This document shows, in pieces, positions 38,921-51,879 of a stretch of 64,000 nt of DNA. Origin of the DNA: Penelope pileata. Lineage: Eukaryota > Chordata > Aves > Galliformes > Cracidae. Both the position numbers and the translations under genes were made by a program. The notes under the pieces are model-generated. The model made no database searches. It worked only from the letters and a program-made list of their open reading frames with translations, and was not told where the DNA came from. The stretch is taken from contig WBMW01005106.1 in NCBI GenBank assembly GCA_013396635.1, positions 1,018,585 through 1,082,584 on the forward strand, written 5' to 3'. Within the stretch, counting starts at the first letter, position 1, and every line of letters starts with the position of its first letter.

Positions 38921-41900
38921 CTACGAGTAACCCAGGACATTTTATGAAGCTGTGTATAATTCTTTCTTTCTGGGCCTTTTTTTTTGTTTCACAGTATTCA
39001 GTTTTAGGACCATTGGGAACAATGAAGGGGCATTTTCTGAGAAATAGACAGAGAGAAGCCTCACAGGATCAGGCCATTCTTCACTTTTTTTATTTTTTAT
39101 TTATTATTTGGCCATATACTGTCTCCAAATTTGCTTATTATAAATGCTTTTATGGCTTTGTTTTGAAATAGTAACCACAATGGCTTTATTCATAAAATAT
39201 GTATGAATTTAATATTGAGAAGGAATAGTTTCTAAGTAAATTTCATGTTTTTCTCATATCTCCCATCATAACCTTCTTCTATGCAGCCACAGGACAGAAA
39301 GCAGAAAGCTGGGACATTAAGAAGAAAGGTATTAAGAGCTCAAAAATGAGAGAATTGTATTAACAAAATTTTGCAGGAGAAAGGAAAGACTGTTTTCAGG
39401 AAAACTGTGGCTTCAGTTAAATCAGCCCAAGGGAAGATCTTTGCTATTTACTGGCCTGGAAGTGAGGAAGAATATTTGACTCAGCAACTTTTCCATCAGA
39501 ATGCCAAGATGCCAGAGAGATGTTTACAATACTGGCAATGAGAGTTTGCAAATAATCTATTCAGGCTTTTTTGCTGCTCTTTCTGGAAATTTTAAGATTT
39601 GCTGAGCTCAAACTGCTGATTTAGTTCCTCTATCTGTTACATTTTACTAGACTTTACTATTGCATATATAAAGGAAAGCCTAAGAAAACATTCTTGCAAT
39701 TTGTGGCTTTTGATCCAGTTTTTCCTTTCTTTAGTTGTTTCCTGGTGCCCCACAGATTCGATCCACTGCTTAGGAGTCAGCTGTGTTTTTCCATCTTAAA
39801 CCATAGACCCTACAGCACCCAAGACCTGCAGACTGTATCAATGCTTTCTTCACTATCCCAGCCCCAGACATGGAGATTTTCGGTATAATGAACTTTCTGT
39901 AGCTGTGGAAAATCACATTTTCATGACAATTTAAAATCTTAGAAAGGAGGAAAGGAGTAAAATCCTTCCAATTTAAAGCCTGTGTGCTGAAATCAGACGT
40001 ATTTCATCAATACAGGGCTAGAGTGCTGTATGGATGGTATCACTGCAGTGTGCAGGGTGTGATGGAGCATGACTGTAGCCATAGTGCCATGACTGCATAA
40101 GCCAGTACCTCCAGCATCACTGCAAAAAAGAGAGAGAATTGCACCCATGGCTGATGAAAGTCAGTGCTTTGGAGGACAGAACTAATTTCTCTCTTTCTCT
40201 GTCCATTCAGAAAACAACACACCCTCTTCCTCACTCTTTATCCCCTCTCTTTTGTTATTTTTTTCTAGCTGATCACTGCTTTCCCTGTGACTGACAGAGA
40301 GTGATCATAAAACCTGTCTCACTGCAGGAAGATTTTTAAAAGGAATTTATAACTTTTACCACAAATATGGTGCTTAAGTGAAGTGAGGCATTTTGCACTG
40401 TGGTGCAAACACAGGAGAGCATCACTTTCTTCACCGAGCTTTTAGTTTGCTGCTTTCGTTGTTCCTCTCCTTTAAAATATCACTGTTTCCACAATGCCTG
40501 GAAACAAATGATTAGACTGCTGAGGGTGAAAATATTACTCTCCAGTAGAGTTTGTTTTCCTGTGAGGTTTTCCAAGCACTGTCTTTGTCCTTGAATAGCC
40601 CAACAGGGGTCCTCGGCCACAGCTTCAGCATATAATGGCAATAGGCCATATCTGCTACTACTACAACTACTACTACAACAACTACTATTGCTGCTGCTCC
40701 TATCACTTTTCTTTTGGCAGTGATAGTGCTGTTTCACTCTGCTGCTATTGAATTGCAGCAGTAGGCCAGTCCCCACCTCTTTCCCCAGAAGCAGCTTGCC
40801 CTCAGGTCCGCCTGAGGTGAAGGCCCACCAGGGCAGCACAGGCCTTCTGCTCCCTTTGAAACCCTACAGACAAACAGAATTCCCTTGCAAGTGCTTCCTT
40901 TTACTCTCCTTTGGCACAGGTGCATAAAGTAAAGTGAAATTTCACAGCTCAAAATAAAGGCTCCAGTGGTTTCTGTCATCTAAGAATACTGAGGTCATGA
41001 GTTGTGTCTTTTTAAAGAGGGTCTGTAACGTGGCTTTTTTGGACTACTGTCTCACTAGTGTTTTCATGCCTAACCTAGATTTTTCTTTTCTAATGGAGTA
41101 ACCTCTTTCATCCATAGGGTTCTTCCCTGTGGTGTCCTGTTTAAAGAGACCCTGAACTTGAAATGCTCTGCTATTTCTGGCATGTCTGGCAGGCTCGGGC
41201 AACGCTTTTTGCTATCGCATTGCTATCACCTGTATGTCAAGGACAGCAAATATCACCAATATGTGATGCTTTTGAACGGCTATTAGTCATAGTAAAACAC
41301 TGTATGTTCCTTGATGAGAACACTGCCTTTAAAAATTAGACTGCTGCAATAAGAAATGTTTTGGCAGAGGTGAACAAACCCTGCAGGGCTCTGCTTGTGT
41401 AGATTACCTGAAGTAGCCCCTGCTAAATGTGTTAAGTTGGTCTGCTATCAAAGTAATACCTTGCTGGCTTGCACAGAGGTTTCAATTTTCCATCAAATTC
41501 TCAAATGCCCCACAGTTATTATAGGAGGCATGGCTGGGAGTCTTCCCTTTTCGCTGGCATGGTGACAGGGGCCAGGTTCTGTAATTTCCTAGATAACTTG
41601 TCCTCCCAGACAGTTAGGAGTTATGGGAGATTTTCCTGAGTGAAGACTCTGGGACTGCGTTACTTCTTGTTTTCCTAAATACATCTGAGCTCTTTTATAC
41701 AGGTTATCACTTGGGAGCCATACAGTTACACAGCTCTGCTTTCTTTCCGTAAGATCTCTACTTTCTTCACATTGGGTTTGTTTGCCTAAATACAAAAACA
41801 TTAACTTTTTAGGATCATGAAGTAGAAAGTTATTTCAGAGACTTTGTTGACTGAAACCTTGCGTAATTCCTTTGGCAGAAAGGAGACTTGAATTTGATTT

Positions 41901-43400
41901 TCATATGCAGCTACATGCTTGCCTGAGCCTTGCCTCACTGTTCAGGACTGTGCATCTATTCATCTTTGCTTTTTGAATTTCATTTCTCCAGTGGATCACA
42001 ATTCCCCAAGTTCTGTGATATTTTTCCAGTGACTTAGATACTAAATTTTAATTGTTAATGTACTGTACTGTAAAATAAATCATGATCTCTTTCCCTTCAC
42101 TTGAAGACAGTCAGAAAAATCCATCAATTAATTCTTCCATGCCTTTGCTGAGCAGTGCATTATTGTGTTTTAGCTTATTGGATGGGTAATGCTGCAGCCA
42201 GTCTGAACTCTCATAACTTTGGGATATCCCGGTTTTATGAACTATGGCATATAGACCCCACTTTAATTACTAGTAGAAGCTGCAGAATTAGGTTTAAGAA
42301 GAGGGTTCATCTCTTTTGTTCTGGAAGTCATTGCTTGTGCCAAAGACGGCTGTGATTACTAATTACTTAATTTGTATGACAGATGGAGCTGGGGATCAAA
42401 TTAAGTAGCTGTCTTAGGATACATTATAGAGCAGTATCTAGCTCTAAACACGACTGCTTTTTTCATTCCTAAAAAAAGGCACAAACAATGACAGGCTAAA
42501 AATAGCTGCTCACTTGGAGTTGACGACAGTTTCTGAGAGCTTGTCTTGGGGAAGATGTTGGAAAAAACCCTGCCGTCTCTCCCCTCCCCCTGGTTTTCTT
42601 CTTTAAATGCACGTCCTTCTGTTTAAGCTTCTTCACCTCATTGCCCACCAAAGGTATCCACTGACTTTGATAGGACTTCAGCATTTCTGCAGGTTTCCAG
42701 GGGGTTTGCTTAAAGCATTATTTAAAGAAATCCTAAAAGTCACTGCAGATATTTCTATTAAGTTATGCTTATCCTACACAAATTGCTCTGTGCTGATGGA
42801 GAAGGAGGTAGTAAAGCCTTTTCCACTCTTTGCCTCCCACAATATCTGCTGCAGTGAAAAAAAGCAGAGGCTCTCTTTGGATTTTATTCCTGAAAGCTGC
42901 TTCATAATTCAGTATGAATATCGGTAGTTCCCAGTGCTGTAAACAAAAGTGAGTCTTTGACTTTGTGTCCCTGCATTCCAGTAAACAATCAGTTAATTTG
43001 TAGCATCCCAGCAGTTGACAGGAGTAAAAGAAGAGGTTTGATCTTATTTTTGTGCATGTGAATTAAAGCTTTGCCTTCTGGCTAGGTTCTGAGTTCCCTC
43101 CTTCTGGAAGATATTTCAGCATTTTAAATTCAGAATATGTAGTTAGAAATGGGAGGGCACAGCCTTCTCCAGGATTTTTCTGCCTTGGTTTTAATTTTTT
43201 CTCTGTGTTTTTAACCCCAGAAAGAAAGCCAGCAGTTTGAAACCGATGTCCAGTGTCTCATCTAGGAGCACAATGCAATTCAGGATCTTTAGAAGTAGAC
43301 CGCTGCATTTTTATTAAATGAGAGTGAAGGAGTAGGTGGGACTTTTTATTTAAAAATAGATTATCACAGGGGACTGAACTTGCATTTGAGGAAACGTTAA
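38921..43400. other. Non-coding stretch, upstream flank of the DLG2 alpha exon
   Basis: No coding exon is recognised. A TAC/CAA trinucleotide repeat lies at 40654-40700. From about 42100 onward no transposons are seen, and blocks such as 42150-42420 (TTAATTACTAG, TTACTAATTACTTAATTTG) look like possible regulatory DNA. Transposon-free sequence next to an alternative promoter is suggestive only. Confidence 0.55.
40654..40700. repeat. (TAC/CAA/TGC)n trinucleotide tract
   Basis: TACTACTACAACTACTACTA followed by CAACAACTACTATTGCTGCTGC. Purely triplet-spaced, so on the minus strand it reads as a run of valines and similar residues in an otherwise meaningless frame. Confidence 0.9.
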
Positions 43401-43998
43401 TAAGCCAGCCAGCCATTGTCCCTAATCAGAGACTGTATTTGTAAGTAGAACATGTTGAATCTGTCATGATTGATGACGTTGTCTTTCTTAAAAGGGATGC
43501 TGCATCTTTAACCAGACCAGACAGAAACAGTGCAGAATCCACAGAAAATTTGAGAACTGGCAGAGAAACCTTTCTTCATTTTCCATGTATAACGTTTGTA
43601 AAATATTGGAAAGAAAACATCAAAGCCAGGGGGAAATATAAGTAACTTGCTGCTTACATTTTAATTCCTCACCTTTCCCCTCTGGGTGAGCTCCCCCTCC
43701 TCTTTCCCCCCTGAATTTAAAATGCTGGAAGGAAAAGCAACTGAGGTCCAAGTTTCAGATGCTGAATTCTCTGCTAATTGAAATTACTGGGCATATTGCT
43801 ATATATAGTCGATGAAGAAATGTGTAGCTTTCACTCAGTGCCTTCAAGACATGTCTTTTTGTAGTCAGAAAAACAGAGATCAATGCATTTTCAAACTGAC
43901 AGAGGGAACGGATGCTCCTTAGTAGCACATGCTCGGGATCGTGTGTGTACCGTTTGTGCAGAGCAGAGACGCTGAATACTGGTCCATATGCTCCTTGT
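43400..43998 (+). promoter_or_regulatory. DLG2: Putative DLG2 alpha-isoform promoter and leader
   Basis: The region immediately upstream of the alpha first exon. It carries a CRE-like TGACGTT at 43474-43480, a CT-rich stretch at about 43667-43713 and the TATA/MEF2-like CTATATATAG at 43799-43808. From about 43800 to 44100 there are at least eight CpGs in 300 bases, clearly more than the flanks, and no transposon. If the TATA box is used, transcription would begin near 43830-43840 and give a leader of roughly 170 bases. The boundaries are estimates and the start site is inferred. Confidence 0.5.
43799..43808 (+). promoter_or_regulatory. TATA box / perfect MEF2 consensus
   Basis: CTATATATAG fits the MEF2 consensus CTA(A/T)4TAG exactly and contains a TATATATA core. 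It lies 199 bases before the DLG2 alpha ATG. MEF2 factors regulate neuronal synapse genes, so either reading makes sense here. Which one operates cannot be told from sequence. Confidence 0.5.
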
Positions 43999-44041
43999 TT
44001 ACTGCAATGTTTTTTGCATGTTACTGTGCACTCCGGACTAA
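43988..44041 (+). other. Overlapping upstream ORF in the DLG2 alpha leader
   Basis: An ATG at 43988, 19 bases before the main ATG and in another frame, opens a 17-codon frame (MLLVYCNVFCMLLCTPD) ending with TAA at 44039-44041, inside the coding exon. Its start context is weak (C at -3, C at +4), so scanning ribosomes would mostly pass it. It could dampen translation of the alpha isoform. Confidence 0.5.
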
Positions 44042-44048
44042 TGTGAAG
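44007..44048 (+). CDS. DLG2: DLG2 (PSD-93) alpha isoform, first coding exon
   Basis: Encodes MFFACYCALRTNVK, the N-terminal peptide of the alpha isoform of DLG2/PSD-93, and ends exactly at a strong donor (AAG, then GTAAGAGG at 44049-44056) in phase 0. That agrees with the known continuation into KYRYQDED. DLG2 is a MAGUK scaffold with three PDZ domains, an SH3 domain and a guanylate-kinase-like domain. It clusters NMDA receptors, potassium channels and signalling proteins beneath the postsynaptic membrane. In PSD-93 alpha, Cys5 and Cys7 are palmitoylated and anchor the protein; both are present here. I chose the ATG at 44007 because it matches the known start and has G at -3. An in-frame ATG at 43929, with a poor context (C at -3), would add 26 residues and bury the cysteines. 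Later exons lie beyond the window, since the common second exon was not found up to 64000. Confidence 0.95.
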
Positions 44049-44056
44049 GTAAGAGG
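44049..44056 (+). promoter_or_regulatory. 5' splice donor of the DLG2 alpha exon
   Basis: GTAAGAGG directly after the AAG codon for Lys14, a near-consensus U1 site (AAG followed by GTAAGA). Confidence 0.9.
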
Positions 44057-47000
44057 AGACGAGACAACAATTTGGCAGGAATGTACATGTAAAACCAGCT
44101 GCAGAAAATGTCTACCTTGTGTTGCTGAGTACTTTGGAATTGCTGGCTGAACAAGCATATTATTACAGGTGGTTGTGGAGGCTTTGTTTTATCGTTGTCT
44201 GTATTGCTAAAGCATAGAAGCATGTTTTAATTTTGCAGCATAGTGACCTTCAGTTTTTAACTGCTTGCAGCTCAGATTCTAGGCTTGTATGATCTGATAA
44301 ACATGTTTTGTTACTGTCCAGGTAGGCCAGAGACTAAAAGCCAAAGGCTATTTGTGCAAAGCTACATAGCTTAATATAGGATAAGAATTCCTATACTCTA
44401 GTCCCCATGCATCCTCCAAGTGATGCTGCCTGCATGCTTTCTTGTTGATTACTTGTCTGACAATCGGGGTCTTGCTGCTGTGGCTGGTTTCGGCTTTGCG
44501 TCCTGATTTGTTTCTAACTTGAAACAAAATGCATACAAACAAACAATAAGCAACCTTCTAAGAAATAAACAAGGGGTTATTACTGCAAAGTGTTACAGAA
44601 AAATGCCAGCTGGCAGCACTGGTCTCACAGTAACTATTAAGCAGCGTTTGTCACTCATGTCAGCATTTACTCGTTCTGTTAATTAGTGTCAGAACTTCAA
44701 TATAAGTTGCTGGATGTATTGCCTTCTCTGCAAGCAGGACAATATTAGCAGAAAGGATCATTGGCATTGAATTGAGCTCTAAGCCAAGCTGTGGGCCAGC
44801 TGTGGGAATCCAGTTGCATAATTTAGATGAATTACAGTCCTCAGTCAACATATTGGGGAGGTACTTTCAGCATTCTGGCTTTTTCAAGTTCAAATGAGTG
44901 TGTCTATCTGAGAAGGAAAGCACTAGCAAGTGATGGATAAACTGCTTTACCTGGAGAAATGCTTGTAAAGGATATTTTGTTTTTAAACTGCTTTAGCATG
45001 CCTCTGAATTAAAGTGAGTTTTCTGTATTTGCACTTGGTTTGACAATAATGAACTTCATATTTGTTTATTAGTTCAAAATAATTGTATTGCTATTTAAGT
45101 AAAAGGATATTTTCTATTAGAAGCTCACATTCTAAGAATCTGCTTCGGTGTATGTGGTCAAAGTCTGTACTGCTGGTTGCTGTAATGAATTGCTAAGCTT
45201 TTATATTTTATTACTCTCTAATTAACTTTGCAATTCACTTTTTGTTTCTCTTCTGAGGAGCAAGGTGAAAAATATATTTTCTTTGAATATTTGAACAGCA
45301 AGCCAAGAAATACAAGTTAAAACTTTTAATGCTGTTCTGTCTTCTTAAAATACAGCTACTGTCCTTTCCTTACGCTTTCCCTATAATGTTTTTGGCAGGT
45401 TAGTAAGTCACATGCACATTATAAGCCCTATGTTCTTTGCAGAAAACTGTCAATAAAGAAATATTTTAGACCAACCTTTCTTTATTGCTCATTTTCTCCC
45501 CCAGTCTGTACTACAGTGCTGAAGGTGTTCTGCTGAAGTGGGTCTGTTGTTGAGCAATGATTTCTCAGTCTAGATAAGAAAAGGTACAGAAGAAATTTCA
45601 ACATGACTATTTTTACTTTAATTTTCATTATATACCTTATCAGTACATACCACAGGAACTGTTAGGAGTCTCATGGGTTTAACTTCTGAAATGTTTTTGC
45701 TTCCATTCATAAACACCAAAAAAAGTGAAAGGTTTATACTAACCCAAGTCTGATGACTGTTTGGATAAGATAGTTTAAATTTGTTGGAACTTGAGCTGTT
45801 AAATGTCTCTGGAATAATTGTTTGAGATACAGTATAAACATACTGACTGTTATTTACATGATGTTGTTCTAAGGACATTGTCCTCAGTTGTTCCAATTTC
45901 ATCTAACCCATCTGTTTCCTATGTATATATTGGTCATCTGCTTTCCAGGCTATGCATTGGGGTATAACAGCATAGAAAAGCTGCATAAACTTTGCACATC
46001 CCTGGAGGAATTGCCCAAGTATGGCAATGCCACAGACGTCTTCAGCAATTCCTGTGCTCTTTTTCTGAGATGAAAAATTACTTATTAAATAGGAGCTTAT
46101 TGAAAGGTGCTTCCCATGCATGGTCATTCTAAAATGTATTGCACAGTGTTTCTGCAGAACCCTGTTGCTTTTAACTTGGTTGGCACTAACATAAGCCACA
46201 GCTTAATGGGTGGCCAAAATAAATGAAATACATTATAAAACATCTGTTTCTAGTTTTGTATTTTTTTCCCTTTTGAATGGGTGGAAAAATCTCAGTGGTT
46301 CTCAAATATTTTAGTCTTTAAGTCATAAGATAGAATTAAACTATAAGTACAGGCTGTAACAGGAAATAGTTTTGCTTGCCCTGGAAAGTGAAAAAGAAAA
46401 GCAATTGGGTCTGTTTCTGATGGCAGCTGCAGTTTATGGCTTTAGAGAAAGCAGATTTTTCAAGTTCAAGGTAGGACTCTTGCTTCTTGATTGCCCATGT
46501 GAACTTGGTTGGCATATGCAGACTTATAAAAAGAGGTCTACACCATGCATTCTTAATCAAAGTCTATTTTTACAGTTAACTAAAGAATAGTACAGACCAT
46601 GAACATGTACCTACCTATGTGAATAACTAGTTTTTTCTGCCTGTGCAGAAGCAAAGTCAGTGGTTGAAAAAGAGAGACATCTGAGAAGTAATGAGCAAAA
46701 TGTCTTTCTCTGTCAAAATTTCCCTAGACCTACACTTCAAAAATTATATTCAGCTTGAATTTAAAAAAAAAAAATCTAACTACTGCTTATTGTTGCCTAT
46801 TTACTAGACACAACATCTTTAAAATATTGTCTTTTTAACTGATCTATTTCTTGCTCTCTTGCATGCACAATTTTGTACCTCAGTGGAAGATAGCACAAAT
46901 GAGTGCAGAAGTCAGTGAATTAAAATCTAAAAGCAGTGCCTCCAAGATCAGAAGTGCTCTTGTTTAAATGTGCAGTGTGCCTGAAAAAGTGATCTCCTGC

Positions 47001-50000
47001 TATCTGTGGTTGTTAAATATGTTGCTGCTGTTTCAGTGTGACTGAGTCTCAGGAGCACGGATTGTGGCAGGGGGCTGCCCAGTGTCAAATGTTTGTAGTG
47101 ATTGTGTCCACTGTCTATTGAAAAATACTTTGTGTATTTATATGCACGTGATCTTTAGTGGTTGCCATTAAAAACTTTCCATTCTTGGCTTAGATAAGTA
47201 TTTCAAATTCCCTCAGTATTAGCAGAATTTCTGGTAAAAATATGGGAAACATTGCAAATATCAAATTGCACAGTCTGAGACAAACTCAAAAAACCTTTAT
47301 GGACCATGGTCTTGTTTTTCTTAAAAGTTTGCAGGAGCTTTTCCTTCCCCTTCCCTTGATTAACTGTATGTATAGTTCTGATGTTTTATTGTGGATCTGG
47401 GCTGCTATTTCTGGCTGACTATCGAAGGGTCTTACAGAAGGCATAGCTGCTTCTTCTGGGAGTTTGGGAAGAAGAGCTGATGTCTTTCATTGGTATTTTA
47501 GCATGGGACTTGATGTGAGCACTGGACTTTCTCACCTAGAAGCACCTCATTCTCAGCAGCAGTCAGCACTGGCTTTGGGGCCATCAGAGCTTGATGTAAA
47601 GATCGGAGTTTTTTTTGTTATGGATTCAGATCTATACCTTTTGAAGTGTCAAAGGTTTCCCAGGAGGTTCAGATTTAGTTCAGCAGGAGTTTAAGGATGT
47701 CTTCATATTAATGGCTACACTTGGCACCTCACGGAACAGAGCTCCTGACTGAACACTGTGTTAACTAAGTGCCTTTCTTTGTTCTGACTGTGAACTTTGG
47801 GTCACAGTGGTGGTGACAGAAGTGTTCCACATACATTCCTTTTTATCTCCTGTGCTTCAGTTAGAAGATCATGCTAGCCTGTGTCAAACACTAATCATGA
47901 TATGATTTATGACTGAAATTTTGATGTATAAATTGTAGCTTTTATTGGATCTCAGGTGATGCAAAGGACCTGTTGGGGCAGGAATGGAGCATGGCCTAGG
48001 TCCAGGGAGGATGCTGGAAACTGGCATCCTTTAATCACTTCAGCTTTCTTTGTTTGTTCTCTTGTTCTACCTGCATTTCAAAAACATAAGTTATTATCTT
48101 AACTGAGCAGTTTCCAGTTGTAGTGTAAGCTTGTGGATTAAGTAATAAAGGCAGAAGAATCACAGTAATAAATAGCAGAGTGCTTCATTGCCAAAAGCTA
48201 CAAAAAGCCAACTGAGCTACCAACTTCTGTCCACTTTTCTACACCTAGCTGTAACTCTTTCCCTCTTCCAGTATATATTAATGATATAGTTACATAATTG
48301 TGTGTATCACATATCTCACCACCTGTACCAAGATCTGCTCTGGTCTTCCAAATGAAAAGAGTTTCTGAATGTTTTGGACTTGGGCCTGTATTGCCAAAAC
48401 GTGTTCTTCTGTAGTCTTACACTTGCAAATGGAGGATAAAGTCTGGCATTTATAAAGAAATCAAAGGGATTTGGACTCACAGCTCTCACAGACTTCCAGA
48501 CATAGTCCCCGTTTTCTTATGCATATTTTTCTCCTTCAAGTCTTCCACCACACACCATTCTCTAGCACCTCTATTAAGTGAGGAACAGTTCAGAAGTCAC
48601 ACAAATGGCTTTGATACAAGATTTTAAAAGGAGTAAACAGGAAAGATTAGTTTCTCACTTTCTCTAATTTAATTAAGACTCTTAAACTGTTCTACTCAGA
48701 GGAAATTTTCATTTGAGTTATTTTTTTGTAATTCAGATAAAGTCTGGCATGACACTGAATGTACGCACAGCTGTATTGCCGTAACTACAAATCGGATGGC
48801 AGGTCAAAGCGTGGTTCCTTTAGTACTGGACACCAAAACAAAATTTAGGTTAGTCCTAGAAAGCAAACAAATTTGGTGTCTAATTTCTACCATATTTGGT
48901 TTGGAGACAAGGAAAATGATAATATTATGTAGGTTGTGAATATCTGGTTCAATTTCTATATTACATCTTGTTATCTGATTATAAAATATTTGCCTAGACT
49001 ATAACAAAAGCAAGACTGTGAACTTTATAAGGGATTTGTTCAACAGTTGTAGAATCTGGCCTTGAGAGCTAAAAACAGTTGAGCTCTTTGTATTGCTGTT
49101 ATTCTTTTCTTAAACAAAAGTAGAATTTTAGGGAAGAGATAACTCATTGCAGAAAAGGGTTACTTATTTCTTGGACATGCTTCTACAAAGAGAATTCTTT
49201 CAAAATTACAACAGTAATTGCACCACAGCATTTCTTTCTTTTGGTAGCTTACTGTACCTACTATTGAAATATATTGCTACTGCCCACTCTTATGGGCAGG
49301 AAGAGAAAGTTCTCTTTTATGGCCAGTTTTTGCATTCACACCAGAGATGCTAATAGAAGTTCTGGTAAATAGGAAATCTGAATCAAGTCTCGTATCGTTC
49401 AAATAGTAGTTCTTTCTGAATGAGAAATGCATCATTTGAATCCTTAAGATTGATTTTCCCACTTCTGAAATCAACCTTGCCCAGATTTGCTAGCATTTGT
49501 AATACCTAAGTACGCACTTTAACACTGCTCAGCTTCAAGTGTTGATTTACGATACATGGTCATAACAAGTAATGAATGAAAGCAATAATTAGAATAAATT
49601 AATACAGCAGCAGCTCTGGTTTTCTTGATATAGAAAGAGTGAAACTATACTTAGCTTTTACGCCAAAACAAAATTCTGTTAAAGGCCATTATAAATGAGT
49701 GAATTGGTACAGAGATGCTAAGACAACGAGCACAGTATAAGAATTTAAATTCACTACTAAGACAGAATTCTTTATTAACAATAAAGCAAACATGAATGTT
49801 ATGCTATGGGGATATAGTATACTTACCTAAAAGTTAGAAGAGTTAGTCACAAAAATATTGTCTGGAAGATACAGAAGCTGGGCACTCTTCATTCAGAGTT
49901 TTCTGGATACTGCTACTACCAATAAAAATATTTCAATTCTGTTTTGTATTTCTCATTCTAATACGGGCTCATTGGAGCTTATCTGATATGCTACTCTTAT

Positions 50001-51879
50001 CAGAGACATATAATTGGCCTTTTTGTTAGAGGAGAATTGAAATAATCTAGGACTGTAAACGTATTTAAATTTGTTGGGGTTTTACTATATTCAAGTAAAT
50101 AGAATGTAACAACATGTCTATATCTGAGAATTTTATGTTTATATAAAAATGGTGAAAAGTGAAATACTCTACTGCTAAATCACCACTGAAAGCATTGCCC
50201 TGGACACTAAAGATGACAGTGCCTGTTTGATTTTTATGAGTTTGTGGAGAAATTTGATAACAATCTAATAACAACAATGCTGCAAACAAAATGTTGGACT
50301 CATGCAAAATTAAGGTTTTCTTTTTCTTGCAAAATTCTGTGAGCCCTATCACCCTGATGGGGAGAAGTGCAGAAGATTGTTAATCAGTGATGGATGAAGT
50401 TTATAATAACTAGTGACAATTAGAAGCTGCCCAACAATGTCTCATGGTTAGCTTCTATCTACACACGCTTCTAACTTCATCTTTTTTCTGTCCCATTTGC
50501 TCATGTTAAGTTAGACAAAGATATTCTGGGTTCTGTGGTTGAATGGAATGTTGCATTTTCCAGGTCTAGTCTTCAAAGATGTGTCCTCTCTTACTGCTCC
50601 TGGTTGTATATCTATTTTGGACATGCTGAGATGTTTTGTTCATATCCAGGCCCCAAGGTTTTTGGAATGGGGTGAATGTGTGAAATGATTATACCTCCTT
50701 CGGGAGGGGGAAACCTCCACCATCTTCCTTCCATGGTACACTTACAGACATTGAGAGACAAGAAAATTGTTGTTTGGAAGTAGAGATGCCAGAGTCTAAA
50801 AGAAAAATTGATATCTTTTCAGTTGTGGATAGAAGAAATGAACTCTGGAACACATTCAGGCAGTCTGCATTCCACCTGTGTCCCAACACTAAAATAATGA
50901 CTAATACAGAAACCCATAACAATAATAATAAAAAATTATTAAAAGCATAGCCATCACTGTTTTCTCAGAGGTGGCTGATATTTCCCTTTGTGTCTCCAGA
51001 GAGATCTGAGCGTATGAAATAGTATAAATTCTCCTGATAACTGCAGAGCTTCCAGAGTTCTTCTGGAAAGACAAGTAAAACAAAATCCAAATCCCAGAAA
51101 AACAAATCAAAGAAACCTGAGCACAAGCATTTTTTATTTTAGTCTTTCACTGAAGAGGTGAAACTCCCGAATTTCAAATTGAAATCCCTGACGAGAAGTA
51201 ACTGGAAAGGCTTGCCTTACCTTGATAGCACAGTGGATCATTAAAACCTTAGGAAAGGAGGATTAACTATAGAAGTAAAACTCAGAAAAGCATTTTCATC
51301 CAACTTGCAGGACAGATGAAGAAAATATGGGAGTTACTTCACACATAACTGCTGATATATTGGACAGAATTTTCAGCCTGCTCCAGATTTGCTTTCAAAA
51401 CTTCAGTTATCATTTGCAAACAAGAATAAGTGGCCAAGTTTTCAAGTTAGACAGAACAATCATAATTAACCCAGTCTGACAGCTCAGACTGTAAAACTAT
51501 CAAAAATTGTTTGAAGAAGGATACATCTGTTGGCAACTGCCATGCCTTTTTAAAAACAAATCTTTCTGTTGTGTAAATTCTGATGTAATTTTCACAACTG
51601 TAACAAATGTATTATTCCAGAGGTTAATTAGCCTATTGCAGATACTCCATGTTTCTCGTCTGAATTAGTCTAGTCTCAGCTTCCAATTTTTGGGTCACTT
51701 TCAGGTTTCTGCTACATTTTGTTCTACTAGACTGAGGATTCCACTGCAAAGGCTTATTCCCTCCCTGAGTTGCTCTAGACTGCTGTGAAAGCATCACCTA
51801 ATCATCTCTTTGATTAAATAAATAAACTGTGCTCCTGGCATCTTTCACTATGAAGCATGATTGCCAGTGCTCTCATCCC
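44049..51879 (+). other. DLG2: DLG2 intron after the alpha exon, no further exon seen
   Basis: Sequence following the alpha donor. It is AT-rich with no recognisable transposon over nearly 8 kb, apart from short A runs (about 46761). The first kilobase, transposon-free and next to the promoter, may hold intronic enhancers. A CAGTGGTTCTCAAA motif at 46294 recalls a hAT-Charlie end but has no partner. No DLG2 exon was recognised here. Confidence 0.7.

Noticed and set aside
40480..40839. 119-codon minus frame with a serine/cysteine run
   Set aside because: The run is a translation of the TAC/CAA trinucleotide repeat; the rest has no protein character.
46294..46330. hAT-Charlie-type terminal repeat (CAGTGGTTCTCAAA)
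   Set aside because: No matching inverted end or 8-base target duplication was seen nearby; 14 bases are not enough.
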